Below are positions 35,390 through 48,034 of a DNA stretch of 64,000 bases, in pieces. The notes under the pieces are model-generated. The model made no database searches, was not told where the DNA came from, and saw only the letters and a program-made list of their open reading frames with translations. How positions within the stretch are numbered: position 1 is the stretch's first letter; every line of letters starts with the position of its first letter. This DNA is from Coptis chinensis (taxonomy: Eukaryota > Streptophyta > Magnoliopsida > Ranunculales > Ranunculaceae): the NCBI GenBank assembly GCA_015680905.1, contig CM027381.1, forward strand, positions 16,345,501-16,409,500, given 5' to 3'. A program made the position numbers and the translations under genes.

Positions 35390-36395
35390 TTTTGTCATTG
35401 AATAAAGACGTTTTCGCTTGGTCGTACATCAATGTAGCCGGTGTAGATCCTAGTGTTGCATGTCATAGGTTAAATGTCAACCCTAACGCTAGGCCAGTTC
35501 GGCAGCGACCTAAGAAGTTATCCCTGAGATTTCAGAAAGCAATCAATGATGAGATCGACAAACTCAAACAAGTCGGCTTCATCCGGAAGGTTGATTACCC
35601 AGACTGCGATCGCTAACATAGTAGCAGTCCCAAAAAAAATGGCACAGTTCACCTCTGTGTCGACTTCACCAATGTCAACCAGGAAACACCTAAAGATAGC
35701 TTCCCCTTACCTAGAATTGATCGACTTGTGGACCAGACATGTGGCCATGAGCTCTTGTCATTTATGGATTCATACAGTGGGTACAACCAGATCCCACTCG
35801 CTGAAGAAGATTAAGAGAAAACTTCCTTCATCACAGAACAGGGAATCTACTGCTACAACGTCCTCCCGTTCGGCCTCAAGAACGCAGTAGCGACCTAGCA
35901 ACGGCTCATCACTGGCATGTTCCAGGACATGTTGGGGGACACTATGAGAGTCTATATTGATGACATGGTGGTTGACCACCTCACTCACCTTGAGCAGGCG
36001 TTCTCCAGATTACGCCGAACTCAGATGAAGCTAAATCCTAAAAAATGCCTTTTTAGAGCGTCCTCTGGGAAGTTTCTCGAGTATCAGGTATCACAACGAG
36101 GGATTGAGGCCAATCCAAACCAGATCCAAACGTTCTTGCAAATGCTCGATCCAAAGACAAAGAAGCAAATACAAAAACTATCAGGAATGGTTGCAGCGCT
36201 CAACCAATTCATATCAAGGGCGTCAGACAAATGCCGACCTTTCCTGCAGCTTCTCAAAAAAGGGGAACAGTTCTCATGGAGAGATCAATGCCACCAAGCG
36301 TTCTCTACTCTCAAAGAATACTTGACAACATTGCCCGTCTTAGCCAAACCAACAGATGGTGAAACGTTGGGGATATACCTTTGCGGTGTCTAACT
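35390..36395 (+). pseudogene. Reverse transcriptase region, Tat element B
   Basis: The start has DVFAWSYINVAGVDPSVACH, a hallmark of plant Tat/Athila RT. The catalytic strand reads VYIDDMVVDHLTHLEQAFSR, followed by KLNPKKCLFRASSGKFLEYQ. RT sits in frame order after the linker and before RNase H. The region is broken. Confidence 0.9.
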
Positions 36396-36399
36396 TTGC

Positions 36400-37200
36400 C
36401 ATCAGTTCAGTTCTCTTCAAGGAGGACAACAACTAAGAGAAGCCGATCTACTTCACAAGTAGGACATTAACACCAGCTGAAAAGAAATACTCTTACATTA
36501 AAAGAGCAGTACTCACATTGCTATACTCTGCAAGGAAGTTCAGGCCTTATTTTCAAGCACATCCAATCAAAGTACTCATCGACCTCCCACTGAAGAAGAT
36601 CCTTCTTAAAGAAAACAAAACAACTCGCATGGCAGTATGGGCAGAAGAGCTCGGGGAACATCACATCGAGTTCGTCCCACACACTTCTCAAAAGGACAGG
36701 TCGTTGCAAAATTTCTAGCAGACTTTCCTGTCGACGATCTGAATTGAGAACTAGAAACAGACATCCCATCCATTAAAAAACATGACAAGTCAACCTGGTC
36801 GCTCTTTGTAGATGGTTTTAACAATCCCGAAGGAAGCGGGATCGGAGTCGTTCTAGTGTCTCCAGATGGCACTATGATTGAGAAAGTGGTTCGCATCAAT
36901 TTCGCGACCTCTAACAATGAGACGGAGTACGAAGCACTAATTATGGGACTTAGAATAGCACTACAGCTCGGTGTCTAGGAGCTAAAAGTCTTTAGTGCCT
37001 CGCAACTGGTTGTTCACCAGATTGCAAAAGAGTACACTACCCATGAAGCCTTAAAGGTAACCTTTCTAAATATCTTCAAGTTGTTTATTAGTTACTTCTT
37101 TCTTTTAAGACAGCCACCATACACCACTTCTTGCGTGACGAGAACCGCCACGCAGACAGTTTAGCTTATCTGGCTACTCAAACACCAAACAGCGCCCCTA
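36400..37200 (+). pseudogene. RNase H region, probably double, Tat element B
   Basis: The first part (about 36450-36720) has the connection and RNase H words ARKFRPYFQAHPIKVLIDLP and LGEHHIEFVPHTSQK. The second (about 36780-37200) has SLFVDGFNNPEGSGIGVVLV and NNETEYEALIMGLRIALQ, which read like the extra archaeal-type RNase H found in the Tat lineage. That second domain is the main reason for the Tat call besides the antisense genes. The region is broken. Confidence 0.75.
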
Positions 37201-37399
37201 GATAATTACTCATCGAAGTAATTGACCGACCTGCTTACCAAGCCGAGCACATCCTGGAAATCAGCGACCTGTGCCCACTCTCTAACAGTCAGATGAGTCA
37301 AACATGGATGCAGCCCATCATAGAGTACATCCAACATGGTACAATCCCAGAAGAACGTATCAAAGGCACACAAGTTCAATATTAGGCACGTCGTTACTA

Positions 37400-38515
37400 C
37401 CTAGTCAACAACAAACTATTCAGAAAGTCTGCTGGCGGACCTCACTTGAGGTGCATAATCCCAGAACAGTTGTTTTTTGCAAAAATCCATGAGGGTGAAT
37501 GCGGAAACCATGCTTGAGGTCGCTCTTTGGCTCACAAAGCGATCTCCCAAGGGTACTTCTGGCCACGAATGTAGGTCGATGCCAAAAAGTACGTACTTAA
37601 ATGCATCAAATGCTAGACTTTTGGCCACAATATCATCCAGCCAGCTCGTGAGTTAATCAACATCGCCCGCTCTTGGCCATTTCACATGTGGGGCTTGGAT
37701 ATCATGGGACCATTCATCCCACAAAAAAGTACTGGCTTTCGGTTCGTTTTGGCCGCAACTGATTACTTTACTAAGTGGGTCGAAGCAATCCCCTTAGCTC
37801 ATGTCAAAGAGTCACACGTCAGAAAATTCATCTGGACACACATCATCACCAGATTTAGCTTGTCACACATACTGGTGATGGACAACGGTTCCCAGTTCAA
37901 GGGAAAAACAGTCAAGGAATTTCTAGCAAAATGGAAGATCATTCATGCATTTTCCACTCCCCAGTACGCCCAAAGCAATGGCCAAGCAGAAGCTAGCAAC
38001 AAAGCAATCTTGGAAAACTTGAAGAAAAAGATTGAAAAGAACAAGAGCCAATGGCCAAATCAGTTAGAGAACATTCTATGGGCTCACCGAACTACAACTC
38101 GTTCTAGCACAGGCGAGTCACCATTTTCATTATGCTATGGCACGTAGGCCGTTATTCCTACTGAATTGACAGTCACAATGACTAGGTCAGAACTCGTTGA
38201 ATCTGGGTAGAATGACTAAGTCCTAGCTCGAGAGGTCGACTTACTGGAAGAACATCACGACCTAGCAGCCATCAGAGTAGCAGCTTATCATCAGACTCTA
38301 AAAAAGTCATACAATAAGCGAGTCAATCCTCAATCTTTTTAGCTTCGCGACCTAGTTCTGAAAAAGACTCAAGATGACTCTAAACTAGCACCAACATAGG
38401 AGGGTCCGTACATAGTGGAACGAGTCATCAGCAATGGAGCGTACTGGATCAAGACCCAAGAGGGGAAAGCATTACCACGTCCTTGGAACACTTATTTGTT
38501 AAAGAAATTTTATCA
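37400..38515 (+). pseudogene. Integrase region, Tat element B
   Basis: The core has WGLDIMGPFIPQKSTGFRFV, DYFTKWVEAIPLAHVKESHV, ILVMDNGSQFKG and YAQSNGQAEASNKAILENLK, the standard D,D-35-E layout of Gypsy integrases. A C-terminal part continues to about 38515, where the coding character stops. The region is broken. Confidence 0.9.
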
Positions 38516-38690
38516 ATAAAAATGTAATCTGTTGGAGCCTATATTTTTATGTACTACAACTCTATGTATACTATACTTTTGGTTATTATTACAACCTACT
38601 CCATTCAAGTTTACTAACGGACGTGGAACTCGCTCTGAAAGAGCCACCAGCATGTGCGAACCACAAACACTCTCAGGACTTCAAATGTTC

Positions 38691-39185
38691 AGCAACACGC
38701 TTTCTTAAGCTAACACGCTCTCCGTGAGCAACACGCTTTCTTAAGCTAATACGCTCTCCGCGAGCAACACGCTTTCTTAAGCTAACACACTCTCCGTGAG
38801 CAACACGCTTTCTTAAGCTAACACACTCTCCGGGAGCAACATGCTTTCTTAAGCTAACACACTCTCTGTGAGCAACACGCTTTATTAAGCTAACATGCTC
38901 TCCGGGAGCAACACGCTTTCTTAAGCTAACACGCTCTCCGTGAGCAACACACTTTCTTAAGCTAACACGCTCTCCGCGAGCAACACGCTTTCTTAACCTA
39001 ACACGCTCTCCATGAGCAACACGCTTTCTTAAGTTAACACACTCTCCACGAGCAACACGCTTTCTTAAGCTAATACGCTCTCCACGAGCAACACACTTTC
39101 TTAACCTAACACGCTCTTCGTGAGCAACACGCTTTCTTAAGCTAACACGCTCTCCGTGAGCAACACGTTTTCTTAAGCTACCATG
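38691..39185 (+). repeat. 36-bp minisatellite between integrase and antisense gene 1
   Basis: About 13-14 head-to-tail units of 36 bp, made of AGCAACACGCTTTCTTAAGC and TAACACGCTCTCCGTG-type halves. Units differ by a few bases. Degenerate pieces continue to about 39410. Neighbouring units touch with no unique spacers. Tat-lineage elements are known for variable tandem repeats in this part. Confidence 0.9.
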
Positions 39186-39820
39186 CTCACTCGAGCTACC
39201 AGGCTCTGTAGCCTCTACAGTTCTTACTAGTTGACGACCTACTACTCTAGGCTCAACTCAGCAAGAACGCTCTCTACGAGCACCACGCTTTCTTAAGCTA
39301 ACACGCTCTTTTGAACTCATATGCTCCATATTCTCTCCGATTCTCACCCGTTGAGAACCTACAACTCTAGGATCAACTCAACGAGAACGCTTCCTTAAGC
39401 TAACTCTTAGGCTTCTTAGCCTCTACATGCTTTATTTATTGTAGACCTACAACCCTAGGCTACAACAAGGAAATGACAAACCATATGTACAAGCAGATGG
39501 ACATAAGTAAACTACATACATTCCATAATATCTATAATTTGAACTGCCTGAACAAACTCAGGAAACCAGTTCATTAATCCACCGATCTGCTAGGTCTACC
39601 CAGAAATCCAGATCGGTCCGCTTATAACTTTTGAAAATTACGAACTGCCACTTATGTGGAAACCAGTTCATTCTGTAACTGTGTAACTATAAGGCAAGGT
39701 GAACTGCCCAGGCAAGCCTGAGAAACCAGTTCTATAGTTTTTACTCTCTTATAAAGATAGGAACATACAAAACATTCAAAATATTTCACAACTTACATCC
39801 AGAAGACAAATCCAGCAACC
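39186..39820 (+). other. Non-coding interval, Tat element B
   Basis: Degenerate minisatellite remnants up to about 39410, then GAACTGCC...GAAACCAGTTC-type phrases (near 39540, 39640 and 39710) that also occur downstream of antisense gene 2 (about 44935 and 45095). Confidence 0.55.
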
Positions 39821-39824
39821 ATAG

Positions 39825-40870
39825 TCAAGAACCAGGAACAATGTATTTATCATCAGCAAGCATAGCAGGAGCAACACTGGTCGAAGGAGCGTTCCTCGCA
39901 TCTCTTGGTACGACACGCATACTCGTACCCAGAGCCCCACGATCACACTCCTCTTTCAGATGCAAGTACTTCTCTTCCAACACTGCATATTCTTTGCATA
40001 CCTGGTTATATACACCTTGTGCCTTTCGTGCATCACCCTGGCAATGCTTAGCGTATTCCGTTACTACCGCCAGCTTCTCTCGCAAGTCAATCATTGAACT
40101 GACCAGTACCGACCTCTCATCAACAACGTCTTGGTGCTTTTTCATCATAGCCTTCAATTTCTTATTGTCAGTCTCCCATGCAGCCCGCATGCGTAACAAC
40201 TCAGCCTTCACACTTTCTCCATTGTCAGCACATTGAATAGTATCTTTCAACTTATCATACCCAGCAAGGAACTACAAATAAAACACCAATGTTAGATTCG
40301 CCAGTCAAACGACAAAAAACCAAACCAAATGAAGAGCTTACCAAACAACAAGCCATATCCATGTTCCCCAAAATCATCCCCAGATCTTCATTTTCAAGCT
40401 CTACTTTATCACCATCCAATACAATCCTTTCCAGAATGCAGGTCGCTATGGGTGTCGAGTGGAAGCTACAGTCAAAACGTTTGACCATACGCTTCTTCCC
40501 CGTCTTCCCAACGTAGAAGAACTCGCTCCCTAGGTCGCTGACACGCTGCGCAAAGCTTCCACCAGCAGCACCTTGGCCTTGACCCAGGTCGCCACATTCC
40601 TCAGCAGTCAAGTCGGCCCCGTCCCAATAGGGGACCTGACCACAATTCCTCCAGTAAAGCGACCTACAACTTTAGATCGTTTTCTACTTTTTGAATCAAG
40701 AGCAACCACCTTCCGTTTGCTACGATCGCATTGACAATAAGGCTCAAATTCTATCTCCTCCATCACGAGGGGGGATGCTTCCCTCTCCCCTCCATCGTCA
40801 GCAGCACTTCCACGTCGCCTGGCCATAGTATATTCTACAAACAACCCAATGTTTAGCGAACTAACACAAA
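39825..40870 (-). pseudogene. Antisense gene 1, Tat element B
   Basis: Minus-strand coding blocks: a basic start with a KRKVVALDSKSRKRSKVVGR nuclear-signal-like cluster (about 40840-40620), a middle with FFYVGKTGKKRMVKRFDCSF (about 40520-40440), and a coiled coil rich in Glu, Lys and Leu (about 40250-39825). An interval with GT/AG borders at about 40272-40341 stands before the coiled coil, in the same place as in the other antisense copies. It resembles only the C-terminal half of antisense gene 2, so it is either a second, shorter gene or a diverged duplicate. Function unknown; broken or marginal as it stands. Confidence 0.6.
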
Positions 40871-41182
40871 AGCAAAGCCCTCTTATTCAAAAAGAAGGGA
40901 AAACAATGAAAGACACTTACCTGCAACGAGCAAAGAACAGAGACAAGTACCTTGGAGAACAACTTGAAGAAAAGGTAGAGAAAATACCCTTGAACTTCTA
41001 GTAACAGTTCTTTTTATGTTCAAGTTGCGTACCTTCCCAAGGCACATCATAACTACATCGAGACGCCGAACGACAAGCCACCTTGCAACTATCATTTTGA
41101 TATCTTCAGCTGTTCATATTCCTACACGTGCCATGCACGTGCGGCGGTCCTCTCTCACCAGAACGCTCTGAAAGGGAGAACG

Positions 41183-44100
41183 TGTCACACCCTAAATTTC
41201 GACAGAATTCGGAAAAACAATATTTGTTCCCGACTCTTCGATTTTCGAGGTGTGACGCACTCTCAACTTCCAAAAACCCATAAACAGTTTAAATATGCGG
41301 ATAATTAAAAACCAATAAAAAATTTCAATTAAACAAAAGTCCTCTTCATTACAAAAATTTACATATAAGATTAGGTTACAAATCTCTTTTCAATAACTCT
41401 TTATTTAAAATTACAAATGAAAATACAAATAACATTGTCTCAACTGAAAATCTATTTCACCTCAAGGGAAAACAAAACCTATCTTGAAATGCGACGCTAA
41501 CGCAAACCACAAGCAGCAACCAACCTTCTTCAACACTAAACCTGTCAAGACTTATCAACTATGTTCATTTAATGAACACACCCGATAAGCAAACATGCAA
41601 ATCGGGTCAGCATTATAAACAATGCTAGTGTGAGTAGCTCTAAAATACAATATATACTTATACATATATTTACATACTAAATAAGGCAGTTAGTTCCTCC
41701 ACCGAGGCGCCTTAACATCCAACGAATAATACAACATCCTTAAGTACAATAATTAAGGTAGGTAGTTCCTCCACTGAGGCACCTTAGCTTCCCAACAATA
41801 ATACAAAGGCATTTAGTTCCTCCATCGAGGCGCCTTAGGTTCTAACTAAACTAATAACGAGCCAAACATATTCTATACTTACTGCATTTCATGCTCAATT
41901 ACAGAGTGGGTCGTCTCTGCACAAGTAATTAGTTTGACAAACCCTTCTGCAAAATTATATACAATCATAACTTTAAAGATATATCATTAACCAACACATT
42001 ACCATAATTATATTGTTTAAGGCTTTCTTTGCGTGTCCCTAAAATCACGTCGTATCTATGTCTTACCTAGTTTCCCTGGCTACCACAATCGTTTCCCAAC
42101 GCCGAACATGTACATCCACATGCCTCCCCTCACATAATGAACCACTCCGTGCGTAGCTACCCTGAGCAGGATGCCGCACACCAGGTAACCCTTACACAAA
42201 AGCCATTATGCAAGTACTGCCACTATTCAGTATAAAAATATCGCGCGTCTCGTTCTAATTTTGCGAACGGAATAATCAAGCCACTATTTGGCTACGCCAT
42301 AAGGGCCATTCAGATTCACTGAAACGCCAGAAGGGCCAATCACATTACTTATGCCCGAAGGGCCATTCAGATTCACTAAAATGCCAGAAGGGCCAATCAT
42401 ATCACATACGCCCATCACTAGGGCCAAATCACAGGAGTTGTGGTAGCTAGGTTCTAGGATTTTCGTTACGTAATTTATTCAGGTGTCATACCTTAGTATC
42501 TCATAACCATTTCATTCTATCATGTGCTAAATAAATTATTGCACTAAGCCACCATATTTGGAAATATCTCAATAATAATTCTTGTTCTATCTAATGCCAG
42601 TATACTTAATTGTACTGAAGCTCAACGTTTCTCGTTATAATACAATCCACATTATCACGTGCCAATACTATTTATTGCACAATATCCAAATATCTCTATA
42701 TCAAATCTCAAAACTTATTATTTCACGTGTCAATCATATATTGCACTACCCCATATGGAATGTATCAAGCCTTCATAAATACTACAATTCATTTAAGTAG
42801 CAACTCATAATAGTAATCAATCATGTAATGTATTCGTTCAATATATTTATGTGAACTCAACTCACCATCAAAGGCACGCATTATTTCCATTTGTGCACAT
42901 TATAAATAGTATATAAATAATCAAAATATAAGTCCATTCCACTAATTATCAAAATGAAACATCTTTAAAAAGAAAGAACAACTCAAGTCCAAATATCACG
43001 CATAATTATTCGAGTCCAAATCACTAGTCAAGTCAAACTGATCAACCATCAAAAAGCCCAAAACTAAAGTCCATTAATCTAAGTCCGTATATAATTTAAT
43101 TCTCATAAAAATGTATATATCTAAGTCTTATAAGAATTCCCCTCTTGTTACGTGCCAATATTTATATGTTTTACACACTACTCACGTCAATCTTAATAAG
43201 ATAATGACAAACAAATTTATACAAGCTTCCATAGAATTTTAGCATTTGATTTGTCCATACAATTTACAACATAAAACGTAGCACAATTAAACAATCAAAA
43301 GTCCAGAATCAAAGCCCGACACCAAAACCCAAAAGTCTAAATATTTAAAGACCCAATTTGGATCTATATTAAGTCCTATGGACTGGCCCCAAACAATTAA
43401 ACTAAACTGGCCCAACAACTTAAACTAATGTGGACTGGGCCAAACAACCAAATAGAGAAACTGGCCCAAGGAAAACTAATTAGTTTTGGCCCAAAACAAC
43501 TTAAACTAAATCGGGCCCAAACAAAACAATCTAATTTCCGACCCAAAGAAAACAAATGAAATGTTGGCCCAAACAACTTAAGCAAAACCGGGCCCAAACA
43601 AAACAACTAAGGCCCAAGCCCAGCTGACCAAACAGGTAGTCTTCTCCCTTCAGCAGCTTTCTCCTCCACCACTTCCAACCACCACCCACCGGCACTCCAA
43701 AACAAGCCGAACCAACTTGGTTTTGCACCCCCTGAAAAACCCAACATGACGATACCACCCAATTGAAATTCCAGTACCCTTCCAAAATCGTGTTTTGACG
43801 CCATTAATGGACCTCCAAGCTTCAACATCACCTTACCACCCATCGAAACAGTTGGGTTTTGATCCCGAGCAAAACCAACACTATACTATACAAAAAAAAA
43901 ACTTGATTCCTTACCTCATTCACCACTTACAGAAAACTCGACCTCCATTGACGAGTCCTCAAGCTTTTTGTCAAAGCTTCAACAGCCCAACCACACCACA
44001 GACTCAAATCGATATCCCTACCACCGTATTCCATCCAACAACAACACACAACCCAATCAGCAGCCACCTTCCACCCAAAATCAATAGCCACCACCGATTC

Positions 44101-44670
44101 TACCCCGACAACCAACAAAACAGTCCAACCAAAACTAATGAAATTGATAACACAATCAACAATACTCACAGTAACAGTTTATATCTCTATATGGATAAAT
44201 AATTAAAATTTATTAGTAGTCAAACCGAATTTTATCATTATAACTTGGTTTCAGCAGCAGGCAGAATATTTCAGCACACAACAGAATGAACAGCAAAAAT
44301 AAACAGAAAACATATATATTTTGACAATAAATTTCGTAAATTTTAAATAGACAAAAATTCTAGTTTTAGTAGTCGGTGAAAGATAAAATCTACTCACTTA
44401 ATCAAAAGCTCCACAAATCTCTTCTAGTCCGAATCGTCGCGCTCCAACCCTCTAGCAAACGAGCCGCCTCCATTTTTATTTTATTTTTATCTCCAAACCC
44501 TATTCTCTAGAAAAATATGAATATATACTCGGGTTTGAAACCTAAGCCCAACACAGACTCGGGCCCAGAAATTAGGCCCACATATCCCAAATCCAATTCA
44601 GCGAATTTTAAATAAATTAATTAATTAATTAATTAATAAATAAATACGTATTTTAAATACGGGCGTTACA
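41183..44670. repeat. 3.5-kb probable solo LTR nested in Tat element B
   Basis: Bounded by the 5-bp duplication GAACG (41178-41182 and 44671-44675). Ends are TGTCACACCC and GGGCGTTACA, that is TG...CA with 8 of 10 terminal bases pairing in inverted order. No gag-pol sequence lies inside, which fits an LTR left by recombination between two LTRs. The size and the TGTCACACCC start resemble Tekay/Del-type Gypsy LTRs, but the family call is inference. Internal repeats: three 40-bp blocks with TTAGTTCCTCC (about 41684-41850) and two blocks with AGGGCCATTCAGATTCACT (about 42300-42420). Confidence 0.8.
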
Positions 44671-44675
44671 GAACG

Positions 44676-45240
44676 CCTCATATGCACATGATGTTCCCCC
44701 AACCTCCCACGTTACAGGGCCTTAATATCTCTTACTATTTTGTCCTACAGTGCCAGGGCTGGTTAAAGAGCAGGACGATCATTCGGGCTTACAAGCTACT
44801 TAGCCTCACCCACTCTTACCAAGGGTCGCATACACAACTAGATAATTACAACCTCATCAAGAATATCATATTCAAAACATCAAGTAACTAAGCAAAAACA
44901 AGAAGCATGCATTTAATAAAGGCAAAAGAACGAACTGCCCTGCCAAACTCAGACCCCAGCTCGTCTACTAACTGAGTTGCTAAGTCTACTCAGGAAATCC
45001 AACTCGGTTAGCCACCATTCATCATCCCATGACCTCCCCAGAACAGTCCAGGAAGCTAGGTCGTTCAAAATACAACAAAAGAAACCTACTAAGTACGGCG
45101 AACTGCTCAGGTTACCCCAGGAAACTAGCTCTAATGTATCACAGCATATAGTATCAGGACAGGACAAATCACTCACAACTCACAACTTCAAGAAAGAACA
45201 GACAAATTTTCAGTAGACAAGGGGTCCAGGTCGCCTTCCG
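44676..45240 (+). other. Tat element B, non-coding interval after the solo LTR
   Basis: Resumes the Tat sequence interrupted at 41182. It has CTACTCAGGAAATCCAACTCG at about 44985, shared with element A near 415. Confidence 0.6.
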
Positions 45241-45247
45241 CGATGGC

Positions 45248-47545
45248 TTACTCACCAGCAACAACTGAGGTGCTAACAACATTCACTTCCATAGGGACAA
45301 CAAGAGCGGCTTCTTCAACTTGGGACTCAACGACCTCTAGACCTGGTGCAGAGAAGATAGAAGCATCACATGCATCTCCCAGTATGTGTACCACTGGTGT
45401 ACTGGGAGCCCTGCGTTCATGCTCCTCTTTGAAAGCTTTATACTCCGCCTCCAGTTCGAGGAAATCAGCGTCCATAACTTTGTAGGCTTCAGTAGCCTGC
45501 TAGGCGATGTCTTTACAGTGTTGGGCATAACCAGTCTCCCTTGCAGTCTCTGCCCTCGCACCATTAAGTTTCACCCTCAATGCATTAAGCTCCAGCTTCA
45601 TTCCATCCAACTCGGTGCTTGCCAAGATCTTCACCAAACAAACGTTCTGGTACTCTTTCTTCAGTTCCTCGAGCTCCTAGCGATCAAGGGCATACGCATC
45701 CTGGACATTCTTTAACTCCTCCTTCAGCTTTGACACAGACTCCCTGTCCGACTCAGATATCTGAGCGATCTCCTTCAACTTCTGATATCCGCTCACAAGC
45801 TACATGAGCACACACATACAACAACAATCAACCCCAACAATCAACCCCCGATGTTCCAATAAAGAATTAAAGAGCAAGATCTAGATAACGTCACTTACCA
45901 AACAGTGAGCCAGATCCATTCGCCTCAAATTCTCAGCAAGGCCCTTGGAGTTCAGTTCCTTACGATTGCCATCCAGAGACATGTAATCAATCATGCAAGA
46001 CATAATCTTACTCGACTTAAAGCTCACATCGGTTCGCTTCACAGTTCACTGCACCCCCTAGTCGTCCATATACACCACTTGGCGATCCAAATCATCATCA
46101 GCCATAATAAATTTCCCACTCACCTTACTCGGGACCTTCAACCTCGCCGACGAGCTGGGCTCTTGAGGCACTGGTGGTGGACTCTGACCGACCCCAAAGG
46201 TCTCCAGATTCAGGAGACTCAGGTCGGGCGCAGGCCTTGACCTGGTACTACGAGTGGTTTTACCCCCAACTCACACCAGCACCAGAGCCGCCACCAACAA
46301 GGTGCTCCATAGCCCTTGCACCCTTAGCAGCCCTAGGCTCAGCCACATCAGCTTTTCTCTTCAATGAGCTGCTTCGCTCATGAGGAATGAAGGTGATCTC
46401 CTCCAACTCAAGGGGAGAGCTACTAGACCCCCCTCTCCCTTCAGGTCGGCTACCCGACCCACCAGCCCCCGAGGCTCTAGCACCTCCGACAGGTCACTTA
46501 GGACCAGAGCGGTTGCGGTTCCTATCTTCCCTCGTCACCAGATCGCTTTTATTCTTCTCCATCGCTGCTTCACTAGAAGATTCACAAACAGTTTGGCCCC
46601 GAGCCCTTTCCTTCTGATTCCTCCTCTTCTCCCTAACCATGCGACCTCCTCGCTCCACAAAGTAGTGCGCGACCTCAGGCAGTTTCTCCCATTTCTGAGC
46701 TCGAGTTAACTTTGCAAACTTCTCTATCACCCCCCGCTCAGTTCGCTTCTTTATAACGAGTTCTGCAAAAATAGCACAAAACCATGTCAGTTACAATATC
46801 AACAAATAGAACATCAAAACAACATAACAATACACTTCTACCCACCCAAAAAGTTACAAACCCTATTATTCACACCATATCCTCTGACAACTAATAACAA
46901 TAGCCTCCTCTCCCAAGCTTTATTGCTTACACCATCCAACACGCTAGATTTTCCCGTCACCGTTTGTAAGCTAAAGTTAAAAGCGCGAGATCGCTTTACT
47001 GAGTAGTGCTCAATAATGTCAGCAACCCTATGCGGTATTTTCCACTCGCATTCAGCAGATCGAACACCCTAAGTAGCCGCCAGGTACCCACAAACTGGCA
47101 AGGCGCCTTCCAACAGAAGTTTTAAAATTCACAAGTCAGCTTCAAGAACGGTATCCTCATACCAGCCTTCAGCTGCCCCTCGCAAATTACTATCCCGTAG
47201 TTCGGTGGTGTATACTTCTCACTAAACACCTTTACGCTCTTTCCCAGTTCGTGTATCTCTAGGTTGCCCCCGGGGATACCATAAACTTCCCTTAGATCAG
47301 CGAAAGCTTTCATCGCATGTTTATCTACAGCCCTAGGGGCAACCCACTAGAGGACGATCCCTCATCACAACCTGAAGTACTAGCTACAGCAGCAACAGAT
47401 TCAGATCATACTTCCTCCTCCACATCCTCACTCTCAAACCCTACTGATTTTTCCCTCTCCTCCTCCATTTCACCACAACTCAATGTCACTTCTCGAATCT
47501 CGTCAGAATGTGTATCATCAAACTCAGACATCTCCCTTTTTCTTA
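45248..47545 (-). pseudogene. Antisense gene 2, Tat element B
   Basis: The counterpart of the gene at 601-2960 in element A, with the same order: an acidic Ser-rich start (about 47545-47340), a conserved domain with NPPNYGIVICEGQLKAGMRI (about 47320-47110), a basic middle with ARLTRAQKWEKLPEVAHYFV-like words (about 46730-46500), and a C-terminal coiled coil (about 45780-45248). Intervals with GT/AG borders lie at about 46763-46841 and 45800-45898, matching both intervals of the A copy. It shares the Transposase_28-like N-terminal pattern. Function unknown; several breaks. Confidence 0.65.
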
Positions 47546-48020
47546 GTGATTACAAATCCTAAACAAGACAAACTAAACCTGACCTAACAACTGAACGAAA
47601 CAAGCAAGAGCAGAAGAAAAATGAAGAGCAACAATGGCGGAAAATACTAACCTGAAGAGTTCTAGTCTCTGCGTTTATGGAAATCAAATAAAGGATGGAT
47701 TTTCATATCTCCAATAGTTGTTTAATACAATCGACTCCCCAGTTCCCAATGCCTCATGATTGTACCCTAAACCCTAGCCCACACATCTACCAAAGAGCTG
47801 TCTTTTCAAAATCCCGAAAAAAAAGGTGGCGCATTTTCTCCTCAACTGCTCAAATTCTCCCACGTGCCAACTGCTATCTCACATCAGTTCGTCATACCAC
47901 ACGAACTGACCTCAATAGCACGGTGGGTATTTCCAGTCAGGCCAATTCACTTCTTCACTCATACTCAACACACGCCACCGTTTTCTCTCAGCAGATAGCT
48001 TCAATGTACAACACGACCTA

Positions 48021-48034
48021 CTGAGAGGGGGTTG
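48021..48034 (+). promoter_or_regulatory. Polypurine tract, Tat element B
   Basis: CTGAGAGGGGGTTG directly before the 3' LTR start TGTGAGGGAG. Confidence 0.7.

Noticed and set aside
38691-39185. CRISPR-like regular repeats
   Set aside because: The 36-bp units are head-to-tail without unique spacers and lie inside a plant retrotransposon.
43795-44202. Pro/Thr-rich host protein
   Set aside because: Low-complexity reading frame within the probable solo LTR, with no domain and no conserved neighbour.
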